NCBI GenBank assembly: GCA_017512425.1 | Contig: JAFWGI010000002.1 | Span: forward strand, 171,492-235,491 | DNA: 64,000 nt | Origin: Hyphomicrobium sp. | GTDB lineage: Bacteria > Pseudomonadota > Alphaproteobacteria > Rhizobiales > Hyphomicrobiaceae | Reading direction: 5' to 3' | In this document: piece after piece, positions 49,369-57,018 of the stretch | Layout of the letters: the number at the start of each line of letters is the position of its first letter | Position numbering within the stretch: position 1 is the stretch's first letter | Program-made: the position numbers and the translations under genes | Notes under the pieces: generated by a model | What the model was told of the DNA's origin: nothing | Databases searched by the model: none | Seen by the model: the letters and a program-made list of their open reading frames with translations, nothing else

Positions 49369-49383
49369 CTTGAATAGTGCGCA

Positions 49384-51402
49384 TCAGCCTCTGAGCCGCG
49401 TGCGCACGATGCGCGGAAACTCTTCTTCTTCCTCTTGCGCGCCGTAGGTGCTTTGCGAGCGTTGCTCGGCGATGTGCTGGCGGCCTTCTTCGAGGCTCCA
49501 CCAGCGCTCGCCACTCGGCGCTTGCGATTGGCTGGCGGCGGGAGCCTGCTGCTGCGGAGCGGGTGCTGCTGGCGCCTGCTGCTGCGGCGCGCGGCCGTAA
49601 GCCGGTTGCCGTGCCTGGGCCGGTTGCGCTGATGAGAACCAAGCTTCGACGAGATCGATCTCGTCGGCAGACAGGCTCAAGCCCTGGCTGCGGCAGCGGG
49701 CAACGACGAAGTTGCGGAAGCGGCCTGCAAAGAGGTTTGCCGACGCGCCTTGCTCGAACCACGGGTCGCTTTCGCTGACCACTTCGAGAATGAAGCGCAG
49801 GTCGTCGCGCTTAAGATCGAGGCCGAATTCACGGGCACGCTGGGTGACGTTAACGAGCGTCTGCGAACCTTGCAGGCCGTTGGCGGTGATTTCCTGCGCC
49901 ATCACGTCGAACAGCACGCGGTATTCAGCCGGTGCCAGTGCAGGCGCCTGGCAAGCGTCGTGGATGCGGGCGATCGACTGCTGGATCTGCGTTGCCTGAT
50001 CAGCCGTACGCGGCGCCTGCGGCGGCATACCCGTCTGCATCGTTGCCTGCATCGGCGCGCGTTGTGGCGCGTCGCGGCGCATATCCGCTTGCGGCGGTTG
50101 CTGTGCCGTTGGCGGCATCGCGGGCGGCGCGATTGGAGCGGCCGACTGAACGTGCTGCGCGTATTGCTGCGGCGGCATTTCAGGGCGGCTGACCTCAGGA
50201 CGCTGGATATCGCCGCGCATCATCTGATCCTGACGCGGTGCTTCCTGACGCGGTGCGACTGTAGCTTGCGGCTGGCGCGCTGCGGGCATCGGAGCGGACT
50301 GCATTGGCGCTGCCGGTGCGGCGGGCGGTTGTGCGTAGCGCTGTGCCGGCGGCTGATGATAACCGCGTTCGGCAGCGGGTTGCTGTGGAACCGGCGTCTG
50401 GACGCTTGCCTGCGCCGGAAGCTTGGGAGCGGTTTCCATTTGACGGTTGTCGGCACTTGGCGCGGGCAGTTGTGGGGCCGTCAGCAGACCGTTCGGCGTA
50501 ATGTGCCGGTTGGCATCGAACACCGTATAGGGCGCCGTATCGCTCAAGTGCAGATCGTCGGGGAGATCCGAGAGCAGCAGATCGCGGAACGAACCGAAGC
50601 CGCCCCAGTTGCTGCCAACCGTCTTGTTGCGGCCGATGACGCGCACTGCGCGATCAGCGAGTGTTTCGAGAGGCACAGCCTGCGGCGCCATGCGAACCGC
50701 GTTGACGACTTCCGCGACAATCGCCGTACGAGCGGCTTCGACTTCGACGGCCGTGAGAGGTGCGGGTTCGGGTGCAGCGAGTTCGCGCGTCTGTCCGCTT
50801 TCGATGTTCGACGTGCGCGACGACATTAACATGCCGATCAGGCTGGACTCGCGCACTTCGCCGTCGCTGATCGCGGTGTAGGGCTGCGCCGTCTGATCGT
50901 TCGCAAATACGATCGTGCGGCGCGCATGGGCACGCAGGCGATGCAGCACGGGGGTGAAATCCGCGTCGCCCGAGAGAATGATGAATTCATCGAAATAGGT
51001 GTCGTGAGCGATGATGTCGCGAATATCCATGACGATGCGGATATCTGCGGAATTCTTCAGTTGTGCCGTCAGCGGCGGGCAGTCGATGACCTCGAAGCCA
51101 GCGCGCATGAAGTGGTGGCGCACGAACGGGAATGAGTTCATGTCCGTCGAGTTGTCGTGGGCATTGCGGCGCGGCTGCGAATTTCCGTAGCAGCGGTTCA
51201 TGACGATGCGGCGGTCGGCAACGGCCGTGAACCCGGATGCCGGCGTGATGAGTTCCCCGGTGATGAGCCCCTGAAGCCAGACGGAGCTGTCCTTCGCGAA
51301 GCGCTTCGCGGCATCTTCGTTTTTGCGCTTCAGCGACAGATAAATGTTGTCGTAGTCGACAAACACCGTGGACAGGATAGGCCCTGTGGACTCGCGCTTC
51401 AT
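49384..51402 (-). CDS. NYN-domain ribonuclease-like protein with OST-HTH (LOTUS) domain
   Basis: 672-aa protein. Residues 10-170 form a NYN/LabA-type (DUF88) PIN-like domain: VDYDN with D16, NSADIRIVMDI with D120 and D126, and SGDADFTPVL with D146 and D148 supply the acidic metal site. Residues about 220-297 match the OST-HTH/LOTUS fold (VIGRNKTVGSNWGGFGSFRDLLL). A Pro/Gln/Ala-rich disordered region (about 305-540) leads to a C-terminal globular domain (about 550-645) that resembles a second OST-HTH-like fold. LOTUS domains bind RNA, including G-quadruplexes, in other systems. RNase activity is inferred. ATG 51402 begins the conserved NYN domain. Confidence 0.8.
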   Translation of the reverse strand: MKRESTGPILSTVFVDYDNIYLSLKRKNEDAAKRFAKDSSVWLQGLITGELITPASGFTAVADRRIVMNRCYGNSQPRRNAHDNSTDMNSFPFVRHHFMRAGFEVIDCPPLTAQLKNSADIRIVMDIRDIIAHDTYFDEFIILSGDADFTPVLHRLRAHARRTIVFANDQTAQPYTAISDGEVRESSLIGMLMSSRTSNIESGQTRELAAPEPAPLTAVEVEAARTAIVAEVVNAVRMAPQAVPLETLADRAVRVIGRNKTVGSNWGGFGSFRDLLLSDLPDDLHLSDTAPYTVFDANRHITPNGLLTAPQLPAPSADNRQMETAPKLPAQASVQTPVPQQPAAERGYHQPPAQRYAQPPAAPAAPMQSAPMPAARQPQATVAPRQEAPRQDQMMRGDIQRPEVSRPEMPPQQYAQHVQSAAPIAPPAMPPTAQQPPQADMRRDAPQRAPMQATMQTGMPPQAPRTADQATQIQQSIARIHDACQAPALAPAEYRVLFDVMAQEITANGLQGSQTLVNVTQRAREFGLDLKRDDLRFILEVVSESDPWFEQGASANLFAGRFRNFVVARCRSQGLSLSADEIDLVEAWFSSAQPAQARQPAYGRAPQQQAPAAPAPQQQAPAASQSQAPSGERWWSLEEGRQHIAEQRSQSTYGAQEEEEEFPRIVRTRLRG

Positions 51403-51630
51403 TGGACGGCAACCCCCGTAAACCGGACTCGTGATTCGCAACCACTTGTTAATGAGTCGCCACGGCCCAGCAAGCGAACCGCCGCGCTGCCTTGGGGATG
51501 ACGGATTTATCTCAACAGCTGAAGACCTTCGCGCCACGCTTCGCGACACGGCGGCTGTGGACGGAGTGTGCAAATTCCGCCGAATTGCTCAGCGCTGTGG
51601 CGCATTCGCCGCGGCGCTCCAGTTGGTGTT

Positions 51631-52065
51631 TCACGCGCCCGGCTCGAAGCCTTCGGATGCGATTTTGAAGCCTGAAAATGCGAACCCTGGCGCGACCGTG
51701 CAGCCAACGAGCGTCCAGCCGCCGGTGCTCTCTGCGCGCTGCCAGGCATGCGCCGGGACGATCGCCTGCGGCCGCTCGCCGGCCGCGAGATTGCTGCCGA
51801 GTGTGATCGTCGATATTGGCGCGCGCTCGGTGGCGATTTCCAATCGCAAGGCATCGCCAGCGTACCAATGCCAGCCTTCGGCGGCGTCAACGTTATGCCA
51901 GCGCGATTTTTCACCGGCTTTGAGTAGGAAATAGATGGCCGTCGACGCAGATCGGCCGCCATGCTCGGCCGTGTCTCGGAACGTTTCGCGGTAATGGCCG
52001 CCTTCGGGATGCGGAGCGAGATCGAGCAGGCGAATGATCTCGTCGGCCGTCAATTGAGCCGTCAT
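51631..52065 (-). CDS. DUF985 cupin-like protein
   Basis: 144-aa beta-barrel protein of the DUF985 (cupin_5) family. LDLAPHPEGGHYRETFRD and STAIYFLLKAGEKSRWHNVDAAEGWHWYAGDAL contain the conserved His and Trp. The family has no settled function; some relatives may be sugar isomerases or epimerases. ATG 52065 was chosen over 52128. It lies 28 bases after gloB on the same strand. Confidence 0.8.
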   Translation of the reverse strand: MTAQLTADEIIRLLDLAPHPEGGHYRETFRDTAEHGGRSASTAIYFLLKAGEKSRWHNVDAAEGWHWYAGDALRLEIATERAPISTITLGSNLAAGERPQAIVPAHAWQRAESTGGWTLVGCTVAPGFAFSGFKIASEGFEPGA

Positions 52066-52093
52066 GTGATCCCACCGCCATGTTGTGTGAGTC

Positions 52094-52864
52094 CTAGGCT
52101 TTGTTTTTGAGTTCACGCAAACGCGCAAAAACCTGCCAGTCGGGCGCCCCGATCAGTCCGAGGCGCGCGCGGATGGCGGTCGACGCCGTCCGCAGGAAGG
52201 GGTTTGTCGCCTTTTCAAGCGCGATCGTTGTCGGCAAGGTCGGCACGCCAGCCGCGCGCTTGGCTTCGACGTCTTTCACGTGTGCGACGAGAGCCGCGTT
52301 TTCCGGTTCGATTGACAGCGCAAAACGCGCGTTCGACAGCGTGTATTCGTGACCGCAATAGATCGCGGTGTCGTCCGGCAGGGCGGCGAGCTTTTGCATC
52401 GACGCAAACATCATCTGCGGGTCGCCCTCGAACACCCGGCCACAGCCAAGCGCGAAGAGCGTGTCGCCGGTGAATGCAACCTTAAGTTCAGGAATGTGGT
52501 AGCTGACGTGGCCAAGAGTGTGGCCCGGCGTCTCGATGACCTCGACGCTGTGACCGCCAAAAGACAGTGCTGAGCCTTCGCTGACGCCGCGGCCAAGCGC
52601 TGGGATGCGCTCGGCCTCCGTTTCCGGTCCTGTGATGGTGCAGGCGAAGTGGTCCTTCAGTGCCTGACAGCCGGCGGTGTGATCGTTGTGATGATGGGTG
52701 ATGAAAATCCCGCTAAGCCGCCATCCATGCTTGCCGAGTTCGGATTTGATCGGCTCGGCGCTTGGCGCGTCAATGGCGACAGTTTCGCCGGATTCTGGGG
52801 CATGCAGCAGGACGCAATAGTTATCTGCCAGGCACGGAACGAGCGTGATGATGGGTCGTGACAT
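52094..52864 (-). CDS. gloB: Hydroxyacylglutathione hydrolase (glyoxalase II)
   Basis: 256-aa metallo-beta-lactamase fold enzyme that hydrolyses S-lactoylglutathione. THHHNDHTAG (residues 56-65) is the two-metal motif, and the C-terminal part has the glutathione-binding Lys/Arg region of GloB. ATG 52864 has a TTGGAGAG ribosome site; an open frame to 52960 is not supported. Pairs with the cupin gene downstream and is divergent from the TolC-type gene. Confidence 0.93.
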   Translation of the reverse strand: MSRPIITLVPCLADNYCVLLHAPESGETVAIDAPSAEPIKSELGKHGWRLSGIFITHHHNDHTAGCQALKDHFACTITGPETEAERIPALGRGVSEGSALSFGGHSVEVIETPGHTLGHVSYHIPELKVAFTGDTLFALGCGRVFEGDPQMMFASMQKLAALPDDTAIYCGHEYTLSNARFALSIEPENAALVAHVKDVEAKRAAGVPTLPTTIALEKATNPFLRTASTAIRARLGLIGAPDWQVFARLRELKNKA

Positions 52865-53239
52865 GACCCTACTCTCCAAGTCTGAACGCGATCTGTCAAA
52901 GGGGACATTAGGCGTTCTTCGCCCGCTATCCACGCCTCTGCCGCTTTCGCCCGTGCCCATGCGCTCGGCAGCCTACGTAAACATACGCGGCACCGGCCCA
53001 AGGCGCCAATTGAGCAATGTTTTCCGTGTGATTTCTGCATCGGGCGCGCACGCCCGTCAGCGCTTGGTAAGGATTTGTTAATAAATTCAGCCGCTAGTTA
53101 AAGGCTCTTAATGTGTTCGATTCGCCGTTGAGTCTGTCTGGAACTTCCCGCTCTGGTTGTGATGTGGGGATGCAGATCGGAGCTGAGTTCGGCATGTGTG
53201 TGCGTTGTGGTGCGGCCAACCTCAAACACCCGGAAATCG
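52865..53239. other. Divergent promoter region for gloB and the export operon
   Basis: 375 bases between the divergent gloB and TolC-like starts. No gene. AT-richer DNA around 53060-53110 (TTTGTTAATAAATTC and GTTAAAGGCTC) is a likely promoter zone for the export operon. I cannot place -35/-10 elements with confidence. Confidence 0.45.
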
Positions 53240-54760
53240 ATGCTTCCCCGCGTATTGTCTTTCATCGCGATCGCTGTCGCAGCTTGGCTGACCGGATGCG
53301 CCGTGTCGCCGGCGCCGCTGACCGATGTCGAGCTTACAAGCGCCGCCGACGCCAACCAGGCCTCCGTTACCGCGAACCAGGAACCGGTCTCGGGTGATAT
53401 TGCGCTTTATGAAGCAATGGCGCGGGCGCTCAAATACAATCTCGATCATCGCGTCGAGGAAGCGGAAGCCGCGGTCCGCATGGCCGAGCTCGACCTCTCG
53501 CACTACAGCCTTCTGCCGAACATGGTCGCCAACAGCGGTTACGCGGGACGCGACAACTACAACGCATCGTCGAGTTTGAACCTCGTCACCGACACGCCGA
53601 ACTTCGGCGCATCGACGAGCCAGGAAAAAGAAATCAAATCCGCCGACATCGGCTTTACCTGGAACGTGCTCGACTTCGGCCTCTCGTATGTGCGTGCGCG
53701 CCAGAGTGCCGACAAATACCTCGTGCAAGAGGAAATGCGCCGCAAAGTCATTCAGCGCATTGTCGAGGATGTGCGCTCGGCCTACTGGCGCGCGATCAGC
53801 GCCGACCGCCTGATGGCGAAGCTGACCGATCTTGAAGGCGAAACCCGCGTAGCCCTTGCTGAGACGCGCCGTCTCTACGACGAGCGCCAGACGTCGCCGA
53901 TCACGGCGCTGACCTATGAGCGCGAACTCGTCGAGATCAAGCAGAAGATCGGCGAAATTCAGCGCGATTTGAATACGGCGAAGGCGCAGCTTGCAGCGCT
54001 TATGAATCTGGCGCCGGGCACGCCGTTCCGCCTTGCGCACGAGAGCCGCAAGCAGGGATCGCTCGAATTGAAGGCCGGCCTCAACGATATGATGTCGACC
54101 GCCATCTACAACCGCCCCGAACTGCGCGAAGTGCAGTATCGCCAGCGCATCAATGTGCATGAAGCCGATGCCGCACTGCTCGAAATGCTGCCTGGGCTGC
54201 AGGCCTACGCGGGATCGAACTACGATAGCAACAGTTTCCTGCTCAACAGCGACTGGGTGAACTGGGGCGCGAAAGCGAGCTGGAATTTGCTGAAGGTGTT
54301 CTCGTATCCGGCGCGGCGCGACGTTATCGAGCTGCAGGATGAAATGTTGCGCCAGCGCTCGTTGGCTTTGACGATGGCGGTGATGACGCAGGTTCACGTC
54401 TCGCGCATCCGCTTCATCCACGCTCAGAAAGAGCTGAAGACGGCATCCGAATACCGCGACGTCCAGCGCCGGTTGCTCCAACAGATGCGCGCCGAAGCCG
54501 CTGCCGATCGCATCAGCAAGCAGACGCTCATTCGCGAGCAGATGAATACGCTTGTCGCCGAGGCGAAGTACGACATCGCCTATGCGCAGCTGCAGAACGC
54601 CTACGCCAACTTGTTCTCGTCGATGGGCCTCGACCCGTACAATTGGGAAATCGATCGCGGTCAGAGCGTCGACGCGATGGCGTCAAGCTTGAAGCAGTTG
54701 TGGTTTGAGCGTGGCGACTTGAATGCCGGGTGGCAGAAGCGCTTGGCGGCTGCGCAGTAA
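53240..54760 (+). CDS. TolC-family outer membrane efflux lipoprotein
   Basis: 506-aa outer membrane channel component. The N-terminus MLPRVLSFIAIAVAAWLTGC ends in a lipobox with C20, so it is probably a lipoprotein. Two TolC-type repeats follow: a first with ALKYNLDHRVEEAEA and LRDVEDV-type helices, a second with NRPELREVQYR and long helices near 400-470. Such proteins form the trimeric channel-tunnel of type I secretion or efflux. Starts at 53240 because the signal sequence begins there; upstream frame is Cys/Val-rich and non-conserved. First gene of a four-gene operon with two HlyD adaptors and an M50 protein. Confidence 0.88.
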   Translation: MLPRVLSFIAIAVAAWLTGCAVSPAPLTDVELTSAADANQASVTANQEPVSGDIALYEAMARALKYNLDHRVEEAEAAVRMAELDLSHYSLLPNMVANSGYAGRDNYNASSSLNLVTDTPNFGASTSQEKEIKSADIGFTWNVLDFGLSYVRARQSADKYLVQEEMRRKVIQRIVEDVRSAYWRAISADRLMAKLTDLEGETRVALAETRRLYDERQTSPITALTYERELVEIKQKIGEIQRDLNTAKAQLAALMNLAPGTPFRLAHESRKQGSLELKAGLNDMMSTAIYNRPELREVQYRQRINVHEADAALLEMLPGLQAYAGSNYDSNSFLLNSDWVNWGAKASWNLLKVFSYPARRDVIELQDEMLRQRSLALTMAVMTQVHVSRIRFIHAQKELKTASEYRDVQRRLLQQMRAEAAADRISKQTLIREQMNTLVAEAKYDIAYAQLQNAYANLFSSMGLDPYNWEIDRGQSVDAMASSLKQLWFERGDLNAGWQKRLAAAQ

Positions 54761-54823
54761 CAGGTATGGCGCCGCTGACGAGCGGCGGTTGCGTCGATGC
54801 GTTGCAATGGAAGTGAGGAGCTT

Positions 54824-55591
54824 ATGCGCGTTGCTTTCGGTTTGCTGATCGGTTTCGCCGCCGCCTGTCTCAGTGCGGCCGGAAGCGTGCGCGCGACCGA
54901 ACCGGGGCTTGTGGCCGCCGATGAGGCCGTGCCGGTGCGTGGCGTCATTCGCGCGCTCGATCAGGCGGCGCTGTCAACCGAACTGCAAGCGCGCGTCGAC
55001 AAAATTGGATTTCGCGAAGGACAAGCGTTCAAGAAAGGCGAGCTGTTGATCTCGTTCGATTGCGAACGCTATCGCGCCGAGACGCAGTCGGCCGAAGCCG
55101 TCGCGCGCGAAATGCAATTGACGCTTGAGAGCAATCAGCAGCTCGAAAAATTCCGCGCCGTCGGCAAGCACGATGTCGAAATCTCGCGCGCCCGCGTCGA
55201 CAAGGCCGAGGCCGAAGCGCGCTCACTGAAAAGCCGGCTGCAGTTCTGCGAGATTTTCGCACCATACGATGGCCGCGTCGCCGAGCTGACGATCAATCAA
55301 TACGAGCAGCCGCAACCCAATAAGCCGTTCCTCGTGATCGTCGGCAACAGCCGATTGGAAGTCGAGATTATCGTGCCGTCACACTGGCTGAGCTGGATCA
55401 CACCCGGCACGCCTTTGACATTCGGCGTTGACGAAACCAAGGGCAGCTATGCCGCGACCGTCGTGCGCATCGGCGCGACGGTCGATGCCGTCAGTCAGAT
55501 GGTCAAGGTCATCGCGACGTTCAACGATGCCGTTGCCGACGTGCTTCCGGGCATGAGCGGCGCGGCGCAGTTCGTCCGGCCAAATGGGTAA
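54824..55591 (+). CDS. HlyD-type periplasmic adaptor (first)
   Basis: 255-aa exported adaptor: signal peptide to about residue 24, then a membrane-fusion fold. VRGVIRALDQAALSTELQARVDKIGFREGQ is the lipoyl-like half, residues about 85-125 form the coiled-coil hairpin, and FCEIFAPYDGRVAEL is the returning strand, with a short beta-barrel at the C-terminus. GAGGAG precedes ATG 54824. It is small, lacking the usual membrane anchor of HlyD. 63 bases after the TolC-like gene; it overlaps the frame of the next gene's upstream ATG. Confidence 0.85.
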   Translation: MRVAFGLLIGFAAACLSAAGSVRATEPGLVAADEAVPVRGVIRALDQAALSTELQARVDKIGFREGQAFKKGELLISFDCERYRAETQSAEAVAREMQLTLESNQQLEKFRAVGKHDVEISRARVDKAEAEARSLKSRLQFCEIFAPYDGRVAELTINQYEQPQPNKPFLVIVGNSRLEVEIIVPSHWLSWITPGTPLTFGVDETKGSYAATVVRIGATVDAVSQMVKVIATFNDAVADVLPGMSGAAQFVRPNG

Positions 55592-55598
55592 GGATGCC

Positions 55599-57017
55599 AT
55601 GGCGCCGGTACAGGCAGTCGCAAAACCGGCCGCACCCGTTGCAGCGAAGGGTCAAGCCGCGCCGGCCGTGAAGCCGAAGGTCGCGGACAATCAGACCGCG
55701 CTTTTGGCGTTGCTCAAGGTCGAAGCCGAAGTGCGCGACGCTGATAGCGTGCGCGATCTTATTCTTCTTATGGCGAACGAAACGCGCAAGCTGACGCGCG
55801 CCCGGCAGATTTTCGTCGTGATGAGCGGAGTCGGCAAGGCTTTTGAAGTCCAGGGCGTGTCGAGCATTCCGGTCGTTGATCGCAGCGCGCCGCTGATCAT
55901 CTTTGTCGAGCGCCTGGTGCGCAGCGCCGCCAAATCCAAAGCGCTCAACGCCATCCACGTCCTGAAGATGCCGCCGGCCGGCACCGATAGCGTGGCCGAC
56001 AGCTATCCGTTCCGTGAACTTGTCTGGATGCCGCTCAAACACAAGGGCGGGGCGCTGAGAGGTGGACTTGTGCTGGCGCGCGAGCAGGCGTGGTCAGATC
56101 AGGATCTGGTTATTGCTGGCCGTCTATCGGCTGCCTTTGCGCATGCTCTGCAGGCATTGCGCGGCCCGGATCGCAACTTCGCAAGGAAACTTCTGACGCT
56201 TTCGCGCTGGCATGCGGGTGTCACTGTCGCGCTGCTTGCGGCCTTATCGCTCGTTCGTGTTCCGCTGTCGGCGTTGGCACCGGCGGAGATTGTGGCGCGC
56301 GATCCGTTCGTCGTCGCGGCGCCGATCGATGGCGTCATCGAGGCGATCGAGGTCGATCCAAGCCACGCCGTCAAAAAAGGTGATTTGCTCGTCAAGCTCG
56401 CCGATACGACGCTGCGCAATCGCTTCGAAGTGGCGTCGCGCGAAGTCCAGGTTGCGGAAGCACGATTGAAGCAAAGCAATCAGATCGCCTTCTCCGATCC
56501 TCGCGGCATGCACGAGATCGGCATCGCACGCGCCGAACTGGGACTGAAAATAGCCGAGCGCGATTTCGCCCGAGAGCTGCTCGAGAAATCCGAAATCCGC
56601 GCGCAGCGCGACGGCATCGCCATGTATTCGGACAAGCGCGACTTGCTCGGACGCCCGGTCGCCGTCGGCGAACGCATTCTCGAAGTCGCCGACGCGCACG
56701 CATTCGAGGCGCGTATCGAGTTGCCGGTTGCGGACGCGATCACGCTGTCGCAAGGCAATCGCGTACGCCTGTTCCTCGATAGCGATCCGCTCCGGCCGTG
56801 GACCGCGACCGTGCGGCGCGCCGATTACAAAGCAAAGATCGGCGAAAACGATATCGTCTCGTTCCGCGTGATAGCCGACATCGTCCCCGAAGACGGACGC
56901 GCACCGCCGCGGCTCGGCGTCAGAGGAACGGCACAGGTATCTGGCGACAACGTTGCGCTCGGTTACTACTTGTTCCGCCGCCCGGTGACGGCGCTGCGCC
57001 AGTGGCTGGGGTGGTGA
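55599..57017 (+). CDS. HlyD-type adaptor with GAF-like N-terminal domain
   Basis: 472-aa protein in two halves. Residues about 30-188 look GAF-like: VEAEVRDADSVRDLILLMANETRKL begins the first helix, and YPFRELVWMPLKHKGGALRGGLVLAREQAWSDQDL contains the sensor-like strands. One membrane helix (about 205-222) is followed by an adaptor fold with VVAAPIDGVIEAIEVDPSHAVKKGD and the C-terminal beta-barrel. The usual HlyD has only a short cytoplasmic tail, so the GAF-like cytoplasmic part is unusual. A start at 55584 that overlaps the previous stop (ATGGGTAA) is possible; I prefer 55599 for its AAGG ribosome site. Confidence 0.78.
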   Translation: MAPVQAVAKPAAPVAAKGQAAPAVKPKVADNQTALLALLKVEAEVRDADSVRDLILLMANETRKLTRARQIFVVMSGVGKAFEVQGVSSIPVVDRSAPLIIFVERLVRSAAKSKALNAIHVLKMPPAGTDSVADSYPFRELVWMPLKHKGGALRGGLVLAREQAWSDQDLVIAGRLSAAFAHALQALRGPDRNFARKLLTLSRWHAGVTVALLAALSLVRVPLSALAPAEIVARDPFVVAAPIDGVIEAIEVDPSHAVKKGDLLVKLADTTLRNRFEVASREVQVAEARLKQSNQIAFSDPRGMHEIGIARAELGLKIAERDFARELLEKSEIRAQRDGIAMYSDKRDLLGRPVAVGERILEVADAHAFEARIELPVADAITLSQGNRVRLFLDSDPLRPWTATVRRADYKAKIGENDIVSFRVIADIVPEDGRAPPRLGVRGTAQVSGDNVALGYYLFRRPVTALRQWLGW

Positions 57018-57018
57018 G

